A stretch of DNA of 64,000 nt from Sediminihaliea albiluteola (GTDB lineage: Bacteria; Pseudomonadota; Gammaproteobacteria; Pseudomonadales; Halieaceae), in the NCBI RefSeq assembly GCF_014077625.1, contig NZ_JACFXU010000013.1, positions 558,001 through 622,000 of the forward strand, read 5' to 3'. The position numbers were made by a program, and so were the translations under genes. Below, piece after piece: positions 57,372 to 64,000 of this stretch (positions are counted from its first letter, which is position 1; each line of letters opens with the position of its first letter). The notes beneath the pieces were generated by a model. It searched no databases. It was not told the DNA's origin and was given only the letters and a program-made list of their open reading frames with translations.

Positions 57372-58301
57372 ATGTCTAAAACTGCGCCCCTGATTGAATC
57401 CTCACCAGAGGAAGGCCAACAACTACTCAAAGAACGCTTTGATGACTACGGCTATTTGTATTTTCCGCGCTATGTCGCCGAGCGGGCCTGTAGGCTTATG
57501 CTGCAGTCATTTTTAGACTGTCTTGAGCCCCATGTGACTTTCGATCAGCGCAACCAGCGGCCAATCTTAGCGGGTCAGCCTTTTTTTGAGACCGATCCAA
57601 TATGGGATCAGGTGTACCCAAAAATGCAGTCACTGCAGTCTTTCCATGAGTTTTTTCATCAAGCAGAGTTGCAGCAGCTGATGCAGATACTCGCTGGGGA
57701 GCAAGTCTTTGTCTACCCGATGAAGATGGCGCGCATTGCCACGCCCCGCAAGCTCGGCTACGAAACACCGCCGCATCAGGATGCCCACTCCCATCAGGCG
57801 GGTCCAAGTATGGCAGGTATCTGGGTAGCGCTGCATGATGTGGAGGAGGGCATGGGGCGCTTGCAGCTACTGCCTGGCTCTCATCGGCGTGGTGTGCGCA
57901 AGGTCTTTAGTGCTGAGGGAGTCGGTGGCGTACAGTGTGAAATTTATCCTGATGAGCAGCTCTGGCATGTCTCAGATATCGAGCAGGGCGGGGTGATCTT
58001 ATTTCAATCCTGCTGTGTTCACCGGGCCGAGCCCAATACTTCAAAAGAAAGTGTGCGGATTAGCATTGATACGCGTTTTTGCGATTACGCTGCGCCCGTA
58101 TTTGTCAGCAACCTAGAGCCTCATCACGCTTGGCGAATTGATGGTTTCGACTGGACCAGCATCTATCGGGGCTGGGATAAGAGCGATTTGCAGTATTACT
58201 GGAAAGATTATCCCAATATTATTTCAGAACTATGGGTATACCCAGAAAGCGATAGCGATTACCCTCTAGGGGAAGGGAAAACTGCTCAGTCTCTAAACTG
58301 A
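57372..58301 (+). CDS. Phytanoyl-CoA dioxygenase family protein
   Basis: 309 residues of a Fe(II)/2-oxoglutarate oxygenase. The iron ligands are H135 and D137 (PPHQDAHSHQ) and H217 (CCVHRAEPN), with the 2-oxoglutarate arginine probably R229 (SVRISIDTRF). WVALHDVEEGMGRLQLLPGSHRRG is typical of the PhyH family. The substrate cannot be predicted. It is cytoplasmic, with no signal. The 2OG oxygenase and a nearby Tag glycosylase could suggest a repair link, but PhyH enzymes mostly hydroxylate small molecules. Confidence 0.85.
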   Translation: MSKTAPLIESSPEEGQQLLKERFDDYGYLYFPRYVAERACRLMLQSFLDCLEPHVTFDQRNQRPILAGQPFFETDPIWDQVYPKMQSLQSFHEFFHQAELQQLMQILAGEQVFVYPMKMARIATPRKLGYETPPHQDAHSHQAGPSMAGIWVALHDVEEGMGRLQLLPGSHRRGVRKVFSAEGVGGVQCEIYPDEQLWHVSDIEQGGVILFQSCCVHRAEPNTSKESVRISIDTRFCDYAAPVFVSNLEPHHAWRIDGFDWTSIYRGWDKSDLQYYWKDYPNIISELWVYPESDSDYPLGEGKTAQSLN

Positions 58302-58332
58302 CAATTCCTGTTGCAACTAAAGGAGAGTACTT

Positions 58333-58491
58333 ATGGATTTAATACGTATCTTACTATCCATTCTATTGCCACCATTGGGTGTGTTTCTGCAGGTGGGTAT
58401 CGGCGGGCATTTTTGGCTCAATATCTTACTGACTCTGTGTGGCTACATACCGGGTATTGTTCACGCCGTGTGGATTATTGCTAAACGCTAA
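58333..58491 (+). CDS. YqaE/Pmp3 family membrane protein (52 residues)
   Basis: A small hydrophobic protein with AAGGAGAG (58320-58327) before the ATG. It has two membrane helices joined by a turn: ILLSILLPPLGVFLQVG, then HFWLNILLTLCGYIPGIVHAVW. This is the UPF0057/Pmp3 pattern, including the PPLGVFLQVG and GYIPGIVHA motifs. Yeast Pmp3 affects membrane potential and salt tolerance; bacterial members are poorly studied. It is 31 bp after the PhyH gene and likely co-transcribed. Confidence 0.88.
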   Translation: MDLIRILLSILLPPLGVFLQVGIGGHFWLNILLTLCGYIPGIVHAVWIIAKR

Positions 58492-58552
58492 GACCACTAG
58501 ATAAAGTAACCCTTTTCTATAGCGCACACGTCAAATCCCTGTAGCCAAAACA

Positions 58553-58580
58553 ACTACGCCCCGCATTAGCGGGGCGTAGT
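58553..58580. terminator. Terminator between the YqaE gene and the first receptor gene
   Basis: ACTACGCCCCGC (58553-58564), loop ATTA, GCGGGGCGTAGT (58569-58580), a 12-bp perfect stem. On the minus strand it is followed by TGTTTTGG. It lies between convergent genes and can serve both. Confidence 0.75.
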
Positions 58581-58599
58581 GATTAAGCTCTCTCGGGGA

Positions 58600-60852
58600 T
58601 TAGTATTCGTAAATCAGATCAATCCCGTAAGTTGCCGGTTCAGCCCAGCTCACTGCGGAGAAGGTGAAACCAGCGGGCCCAAGCGGTGTTGCTACTGGTG
58701 CTCCGCCACTACCGATTACGTGCTGACGGTACTCTTTGTCGAAGATGTTACGTCCCCACAAAGCGACTGTCGCAGTATCGCCACGCGGCAGATCAAACAC
58801 AAAGCCTAGACGCGCATCAAACAAACCATAGCTCGGACGTGAGTAAAACTCGCGGCCCGCTACAGCGCGACCAGCAGGTGCTGAGTCATAGACTTCTGAC
58901 TGGAAGCTGTAGTTCACAGTTGCGTTAGCTTCCATTGAAGCGGTACGCCAGAAGGTATAATCCGCGGTCAGGTTCAAGCTTCTTTTCGGCGCGTAGGGCA
59001 GTACAAAGAGCTGCTTGATGTCTTCGCCAACCTGGTAGGGAGACAAGGGGTTCATTGCCGGGTCGAAGATCGAACCACTGGTTGCAATTACCTCATCAAA
59101 CTTCGGGTCGAGGTGAGCGTAATCAAACTGCAGCATAAGATCGGGAGTTGGCATCACAGTTACCGACAACTCCGCCCCTTGCACAGTAGCCTCACCAGCG
59201 TTGTAAGACTGAATCAGTGACTGGTCGTAGGCGTCTGATACGAAAGCCAATTGCATATCAGTGAACTCACTGTAGAACAGCGCAGCGTTCACTCGCACGC
59301 GGCGATCCCACCACTCAGACTTTAAGCCCAGCTCATAGGTAGTCACTTCTTCAGGGTCAAAAGTCTGCTCAAAAGTGCCAGGAGCTGAACCTTCAGAGGA
59401 GCCACCTGCCTTATAACCGGTGGAGACCTTGGCATAGGTGCTCAGTTCATCGTTCCACAGGAAGTTAGCGGTAAATGAAGGGTCAAACTGCTCAAAGCTC
59501 TGGTCGTTACTCGCATTGCTTTCTAGGGCAAAGCCATTCACTAAGAAGTCACGTGTGGCTTCACGCTCATCTTCTGTGTAGCGACCACCCAGCGTTAGCT
59601 CAAGGCGATTATCTAATACTGGCGGTGTCCAGGTTACCTGAGAATAGATGGCCTGAGACTTCGCGATAGAGGTTACATCGCGGTCTTTATCAACGATCAT
59701 GCCACCCACTGGGGTGAGGTCGGTGACGTAGTTTTGGTAGTGATCGCTGGTCTCTTTGAAGTAGTAAAGACCCACAATGTACTCAAGGTTGTTACCCACA
59801 TCACCAATAAATTGCAGCTCTTGCGAGTACTGACGGTTGCCGACGCGGTCAAAGGAGTAGGCTGGAATGGTGAAGGATTCGGCGTAGTTTTGATAGCCGT
59901 CATAATCCAGCTCGCGATAGCCAGTTAAAGACTTAATGGTCAGCGCTTCTGTTGCATCCCAAGTTAAGGTCAGGCCATGGCCTTCAAATTCAGAATCACT
60001 GCGCTTGAGGTCAAAGGGTCGGTAAGTCTTACCCGTTGGCTTTTTGCCGGTGATATAGCCCGGGTACAAACCAGTGTCGATACTACTCTGGTAATACATT
60101 GGTGAAGACTCAAGAGTGCCGGTCTCCATCGAGTAATCAACAGTAAAGTTTTCCGCTGCATCCCAGCGCAGCGCGAGGCGACCACCTAACTGATCGTTCA
60201 GACCAAAGTCCGCGCCACCAGCGTTTTTCACGTAACCATCTTGGTTGCGCTTCATCACTGTCAGCTTAGCGGCTAAGTCACCAACCGCCGGCAAATCTAC
60301 CGTAGTCAAACTGCGGAAGTAATCGCGGCTACCAAATGACAAGGTCTGCTTAAAGCCAAACTCACCTGTTGGTTTTGCCGTGATCAGGTTGACCGCACCA
60401 CCGGTGGTGTTGCGACCGTAAAGTGTGCCCTGAGGGCCGCGCAGCACTTCCACACGCTCTAGGCCGGCCAGGTCAAAGAGTGCACCCTGTGGTCGAGAAA
60501 TATAGAGGCCATCGATGTACAGACCCACCGAACCATCACTGGTTACCTGCATCGGGTCAGAGACACCTTGACCACGCATATACAGAATCAAAAGATCGGA
60601 AGAGGGGTAAGGAGTCTGCGACAGAGTCGGCATTGATTTAACGATATCGTCGTAATCGAGGATGCCACGTTTTTCCATGTCATTACTGGTCAGTGCAGAG
60701 ATCGCGATCGGCGTTTCTTGGAGATTTTCCGTTCGCTTCTGTGCGGTGACCACGACTTCTTCGATTTGAGCTTGGGCGCTACCAGCGATGGCAGTTAGGA
60801 CGGCCAATGGCAAAACGGCACGACGCAAACCCATACCTAAAGATTTATTCAT
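58600..60852 (-). CDS. TonB-dependent receptor, copy 1
   Basis: Outer-membrane beta-barrel receptor of 750 residues using the ATG at 60852, which has AGGGA at good spacing (a second ATG two codons upstream is less well placed). A signal peptide ends near AGSAQA, followed by the TonB-box-like QIEEVVVTAQKR. The plug domain (about 40-200) contains GVSDPMQVTSDGSVGLYIDG and RVEVLRGPQGTLYGRNTTGGA. The barrel ends with YGIDLIYEY, the terminal aromatic expected for assembly by BAM. The substrate is unknown; no TonB-ExbBD or transporter lies nearby. It is highly similar to the next receptor. Confidence 0.92.
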   Translation of the reverse strand: MNKSLGMGLRRAVLPLAVLTAIAGSAQAQIEEVVVTAQKRTENLQETPIAISALTSNDMEKRGILDYDDIVKSMPTLSQTPYPSSDLLILYMRGQGVSDPMQVTSDGSVGLYIDGLYISRPQGALFDLAGLERVEVLRGPQGTLYGRNTTGGAVNLITAKPTGEFGFKQTLSFGSRDYFRSLTTVDLPAVGDLAAKLTVMKRNQDGYVKNAGGADFGLNDQLGGRLALRWDAAENFTVDYSMETGTLESSPMYYQSSIDTGLYPGYITGKKPTGKTYRPFDLKRSDSEFEGHGLTLTWDATEALTIKSLTGYRELDYDGYQNYAESFTIPAYSFDRVGNRQYSQELQFIGDVGNNLEYIVGLYYFKETSDHYQNYVTDLTPVGGMIVDKDRDVTSIAKSQAIYSQVTWTPPVLDNRLELTLGGRYTEDEREATRDFLVNGFALESNASNDQSFEQFDPSFTANFLWNDELSTYAKVSTGYKAGGSSEGSAPGTFEQTFDPEEVTTYELGLKSEWWDRRVRVNAALFYSEFTDMQLAFVSDAYDQSLIQSYNAGEATVQGAELSVTVMPTPDLMLQFDYAHLDPKFDEVIATSGSIFDPAMNPLSPYQVGEDIKQLFVLPYAPKRSLNLTADYTFWRTASMEANATVNYSFQSEVYDSAPAGRAVAGREFYSRPSYGLFDARLGFVFDLPRGDTATVALWGRNIFDKEYRQHVIGSGGAPVATPLGPAGFTFSAVSWAEPATYGIDLIYEY

Positions 60853-60942
60853 AAACATTCCCTAAAAAAAGTTGAAGCTGTAGTACAGCCGCACGGGCTG
60901 GTTTCAACGTATGTAACAGGACACACGATTTTGTGCGCTCGA

Positions 60943-60971
60943 ATACTAGCCCTTATAGAGTAAAGAAGCCA
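60943..60971 (-). promoter_or_regulatory. Shared promoter-like element upstream of receptor 1
   Basis: On the minus strand, TGGCTT (60971-60966), 17 bases, TAGTAT (60948-60943). The same element with the same spacing precedes receptor 2 (63560-63532), and bases around it are conserved (GGCTGG, then AAGG before CTAGTATT). It lies about 90 bp before the start codon. The dyad-like CACACGATTTTGTGCG lies just downstream (60922-60937). The rest of the 335-bp gap (60853-61187) shows only the terminator of receptor 2. Confidence 0.5.
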
Positions 60972-61149
60972 GCCAACAGAGCAGAACTTACTGATCTCAA
61001 GCCCCCGCAGGGAGTAAAATTTGTCGATTAAATAGTTTTTCTGCTGAAAGTTGCCCGGGCAACTGAGCTTAATAGCGGGCCTTTAAGGAGCTAAGCTGGC
61101 TACTTTAAAGCCGCTAATACGCTAGGCAGGAAGGAAAGTTAGGAGAGTT

Positions 61150-61174
61150 GCGACCCGCCCTAGTGGCGGGCCGC
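61150..61174 (-). terminator. Hairpin after receptor 2
   Basis: GCGACCCGCC (61150-61159), loop CTAGT, GGCGGGCCGC (61165-61174), 10 pairs with one G-U. It lies 14 bp after the receptor 2 stop on the minus strand. No T-run follows on that strand. Confidence 0.5.
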
Positions 61175-61187
61175 AAGAGCAGAGTTA

Positions 61188-63443
61188 TTAATACTCGTAG
61201 ATTAAATCAATACCATAAGTGGCTGGCTCAGCCCAGGTCTCTGCCGCAGAAGTGAAACCCGCGGGCCCCAGTGGTGTGGGCACAGCTGCGCCACCACTAC
61301 CGGTAACCTGCATGCGATATTCCTTATCCAGCACATTGCGTCCCCACAGGGCTACTGTTGCAGTGTTGCCGCGGGGCAGATCGAACACAAAACCTATGCG
61401 AGCATCGAGCAAGCCATAGCTCGGACGGGAGTAAAAATGGCGATTTGGCACACCCGGACCAGCTGGCGCTGAGTCATAAACCTTCGATTGGAAAGTGTAG
61501 TTCAGGGTAGCATTGGCCTCCATTGAGCCAGTGCGCCAGAAGGAGTAATCCGCCGTCAAGCTCAGACTATCTTGCGGTGCATAAGGCAGCACAAAAAGGT
61601 CTTTGATGTTATCGCCCACTTGGTAAGGAGACAGAGGGTTCATTGCCGGGTCAAAAATTGAGCCGGCACTGGTAATCACCTTATCAAACTCAGGGTCTAG
61701 GTAGGCATAGTCAAACTGGAACATCAGGTCGGGCGTTGGCATTAAGATCACTGACAGCTCAGCCCCTTTTACCGTCGCTTCACCGGCATTATAAGACTGG
61801 ATTACCGACTGGTCGTAGGGGTCCGACACAAAGGCCAGCTGCATATCGGTGAACTCACTGTAGAACAGCGCAGTGTTGACTCGCAACCGACGGTCCCACC
61901 ACTCAGACTTTAAGCCAAGTTCATAGGTAGTGACTTCTTCGGGGTCAAAGGTTTGCACAAAGTTACCCGGCGCAGAACCCTCTGATGAACCGCCCGCTTT
62001 GTAGCCTGTAGAAACCTTGGCGTAGGTGCTGAGCTCATCATTCCAGATAAAGTTGGCTGTGAACGAGGGGTCAAAGCGGTAGAAACTCTGGTCGTTGCGG
62101 GCATTGATCTCTAAAGGATAGCCGTTGACCAAAAAGTCGCGGCTCGCATCGCGCTCATCTTCCGTGTAGCGGCCGCCAAGTGTCAGCTCTAAGCGATTAT
62201 CCAGAACAGGTGGGGTCCAGGTGACCTGCGAGTAAATGGCCTGGGATTTTGCCGTAGAGGTCACATCACGATCTTTATCAACCAAGATATCGCCCACTGG
62301 ACGCAAATCGGTGACGTAGTTCTGGTAGTGATCACTGGTCTCTTTGAAGTAGTACAAACCGACGATATATTCGAGTTCATTACCGATATCGCCGATGAAC
62401 TGCAACTCTTGCGAGAACTGGCGGTTTTCTACCTGGTCGTAGGAATGTGCCGGTACAAAAAATGCCTCAGCGTAATTTTGGTAGGCATCAAAGTTCAGTT
62501 CGCGATAACCAGTCAAAGACTTGATGGTCAGCGAATCGCTGGCTTCCCAGGTCAAAGTCAGACCATGGCCTTCAAAATCTGATTCAGTGCGTTTTAAGTC
62601 AATCGGGCGGTAAGTCTTGCCTGTGGGCTTGCTCGCATTGATATAACCGGGGTAGAGGAAGCTCAGATCATCGGTGCTCTGATAGTAAACCGGGGTCGAT
62701 TCGAGGGTGCCGGTCTCCATCGAGTAATCCACCGTCAGGTCATCAGAGGCATCCCAGCGCAAGGCCAGGCGGCCACCCAGCTGATCGTTTAAACCGTAAT
62801 CAGCGCCGCCGGAGTTCTTAACATAGCCGTCTTGATTGCGCTTCATCACGGTTAGTTTAGCCGCCACATCACCCACTTCTGGCAAATCAACCGTGGTCAG
62901 GCTACGGAAGTAATCACGACTACCAAATGACAGTGATTGCTTAAAACCAAACTCGCCAGTGGGCTTAGCAGTAATCAAGTTAACCGCACCACCGGTAGTG
63001 TTGCGACCGTAGAGTGTGCCCTGAGGGCCGCGCAATACTTCCACACGCTCTAGGCCGGCCAGGTCAAATAGCGCGCCCTGTGGCCGAGAAATATAGAGGC
63101 CATCGATGTACAGACCCACCGAACCATCACTGGTTACCTGCATCGGATCAGAGACACCTTGACCGCGCATATAAAGAATTAATAGATCGGAAGAGGGGTA
63201 GGGAGTCTGCGACAGGGTCGGCATCGATTTAACGATATCGTCGTAGTCGAGGATGCCGCGTTTTTCCATGTCGTTACTGGTCAGCGCTGAGATCGCAATA
63301 GGCGTTTCTTGCAAGTTCTCTGAACGCTTCTGTGCGGTGACAACGACCTCTTCAATTTGTGCTTGGGCACTGCCTGCAATCGCACTGAGTATTGCCAATG
63401 GCAAGACCGCACGGCGCAAACCCATCCCTAATGAATTGTTCAT
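61188..63443 (-). CDS. TonB-dependent receptor, copy 2
   Basis: 751 residues starting MNNSLGMGLRR from the ATG at 63443, with GAGG 6 bases upstream; the frame runs further upstream but without receptor features. Signal peptide, QIEEVVVTAQKR segment, plug and barrel are arranged as in copy 1, and the protein ends YGIDLIYEY. The plug is almost identical to copy 1, while the barrel differs at many positions, for example in the DLSFLYPGYINASKPTG loop. It lies 335 bp from copy 1 with its own promoter-like element and terminator. The pair is a tandem duplication; the substrate is unknown. Confidence 0.92.
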   Translation of the reverse strand: MNNSLGMGLRRAVLPLAILSAIAGSAQAQIEEVVVTAQKRSENLQETPIAISALTSNDMEKRGILDYDDIVKSMPTLSQTPYPSSDLLILYMRGQGVSDPMQVTSDGSVGLYIDGLYISRPQGALFDLAGLERVEVLRGPQGTLYGRNTTGGAVNLITAKPTGEFGFKQSLSFGSRDYFRSLTTVDLPEVGDVAAKLTVMKRNQDGYVKNSGGADYGLNDQLGGRLALRWDASDDLTVDYSMETGTLESTPVYYQSTDDLSFLYPGYINASKPTGKTYRPIDLKRTESDFEGHGLTLTWEASDSLTIKSLTGYRELNFDAYQNYAEAFFVPAHSYDQVENRQFSQELQFIGDIGNELEYIVGLYYFKETSDHYQNYVTDLRPVGDILVDKDRDVTSTAKSQAIYSQVTWTPPVLDNRLELTLGGRYTEDERDASRDFLVNGYPLEINARNDQSFYRFDPSFTANFIWNDELSTYAKVSTGYKAGGSSEGSAPGNFVQTFDPEEVTTYELGLKSEWWDRRLRVNTALFYSEFTDMQLAFVSDPYDQSVIQSYNAGEATVKGAELSVILMPTPDLMFQFDYAYLDPEFDKVITSAGSIFDPAMNPLSPYQVGDNIKDLFVLPYAPQDSLSLTADYSFWRTGSMEANATLNYTFQSKVYDSAPAGPGVPNRHFYSRPSYGLLDARIGFVFDLPRGNTATVALWGRNVLDKEYRMQVTGSGGAAVPTPLGPAGFTSAAETWAEPATYGIDLIYEY

Positions 63444-63531
63444 AGGTACCTCTGGATATGTTGAAATAAACCTGCAGAAAATGACGAATTTTAACGTTAA
63501 AAATATACGGTGCACGAATGTGCAATCGCAA

Positions 63532-63560
63532 ATACTAGTCCTTAATAGCTAAATAATCCA
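63532..63560 (-). promoter_or_regulatory. Shared promoter-like element upstream of receptor 2
   Basis: On the minus strand, TGGATT (63560-63555), 17 bases, TAGTAT (63537-63532), matching the element before receptor 1. A perfect inverted repeat, TGCAC (63511-63515) and GTGCA (63520-63524), lies just downstream, where an operator might be. It lies about 90 bp before the start codon. Confidence 0.5.
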
Positions 63561-63679
63561 GCCCATAGCGGATGAGCCGCCAAGTCGTAGTAGGTCATAG
63601 CAGGCAGAAGGAAGCGCGGAGAGAGCTTATTGCTTAAGACTTACACAGCAGCTAGCAATATATAGGAGGGTGTAATGAA

Positions 63680-63706
63680 GTATGACCCGCTGATTGCGGG
63701 TCATAC
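63680..63706 (-). terminator. Hairpin after receptor 3
   Basis: GTATGACCCGC (63680-63690), loop TGATT, GCGGGTCATAC (63696-63706), an 11-bp perfect stem, 17 bp after the receptor 3 stop on the minus strand. It is followed there by TTCATTAC, with no long T-run. Confidence 0.6.
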
Positions 63707-63722
63707 AGAGTGGGGTGGTTGC

Positions 63723-64000
63723 TTAGTATTGGTAAACCAGATCAATACCGTAAGTTGCCGGCTCAGCCCAACTCGCAGCCGTGAAGGTAAAACCAGCGGG
63801 CCCAAGTGGCGTGGCAACTGATGCACCGCCGGTACCAATGACATGCTGACGGTACTCTTTATCGAGGATGTTGCGCCCCCACAGAGCCACTGTTGCGGTA
63901 TCGCCACGTGGCAGGTCAAATACAAAACCGATACGCGCATCCAACAAACCGTAACTCGGCCGCGAGTAGAAGTCGCGATTAGGCACGGCGGGGCCAGCTG
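63723..64000 (-). CDS. TonB-dependent receptor, copy 3 (C-terminal end only)
   Basis: The frame is open to the window edge at 64000. The visible ~92 residues match the ends of copies 1 and 2: DFYSRPSYGLLDARIGFVFDL, then GDTATVALWGRNILDKEYRQHVIGTGG and a final YGIDLVYQY. It is closer to copy 1 than to copy 2 in the RQHVIG segment. It has its own hairpin downstream, so the array has at least three separately terminated receptors. Confidence 0.9.
   Translation of the reverse strand, partial: AGPAVPNRDFYSRPSYGLLDARIGFVFDLPRGDTATVALWGRNILDKEYRQHVIGTGGASVATPLGPAGFTFTAASWAEPATYGIDLVYQY

Overview
The window reads as ordinary chromosomal DNA of a gammaproteobacterium. It carries the fabD-fabG-acpP-fabF-pabC-mltG-tmk-holB-pilZ block, a tRNA-Leu-tig-clpP-clpX-lon-hup-ppiD block and an rlmG/mltD-gloB-methyltransferase-rnhA-dnaQ block, all familiar from Pseudomonas-like gammaproteobacteria. 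NhaB, a periplasmic fatty acid cis/trans isomerase, electron-transfer flavoprotein genes and a tandem array of large TonB-dependent receptors suggest an aerobic, probably marine bacterium near the Cellvibrionales/OMG group. The taxonomy is inference; no rRNA gene is present.

Layout: 1-6651 is a tightly overlapping fatty-acid, cell-wall and replication operon. 6652-6975 is a gene-free gap with signs of a minus-strand small RNA. 6976-9351 holds a GH84-type N-acetylglucosaminidase followed 3 bp later by a phosphomannose-isomerase-like protein. 9514-18189 is tRNA-Leu(UAG) plus the protein-quality-control block; lon has a sigma-32-like promoter. 18262-23763 holds a SerA-type dehydrogenase, a DUF1285 protein, ETF-ubiquinone oxidoreductase and, divergently, etfBA. 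23976-24992 is a deletion scar where the C-terminal halves of an Lrp-type regulator and a class V aminotransferase lie back to back, without the DNA-binding domain, the PLP domain or a promoter. 25093-33604 holds a hemoprotein sulfite reductase and its DUF934 partner, two small membrane proteins, metH, nfuA (with an IscR type I-like site) and a DAHP synthase.

33766-39836 encodes an AddB-like Fe-S nuclease and an AddA-like helicase-nuclease. 39905-49035 holds rlmG, mltD and gloB (minus strand), a methyltransferase, rnhA and dnaQ (plus strand), nhaB, nudC and sohB. 49112-58491 holds cti, a small anchored protein, a TRIC-type channel, sbcDC, a Tag-like glycosylase, a phytanoyl-CoA-dioxygenase-family enzyme and a 52-residue YqaE/Pmp3 protein. 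58600-64000 is an array of three closely related TonB-dependent receptors on the minus strand, the last cut by the window edge.

Many genes overlap by 1-4 bases (ATGA, GTGA, TTGA), and many starts are GTG or TTG, so several starts were set by Shine-Dalgarno spacing rather than by the longest frame. The least explained items are the candidate minus-strand RNA at about 6735-6919, the regulator/aminotransferase scar at about 24245, the GH84/isomerase pair and the receptor array with its shared promoter-like elements.
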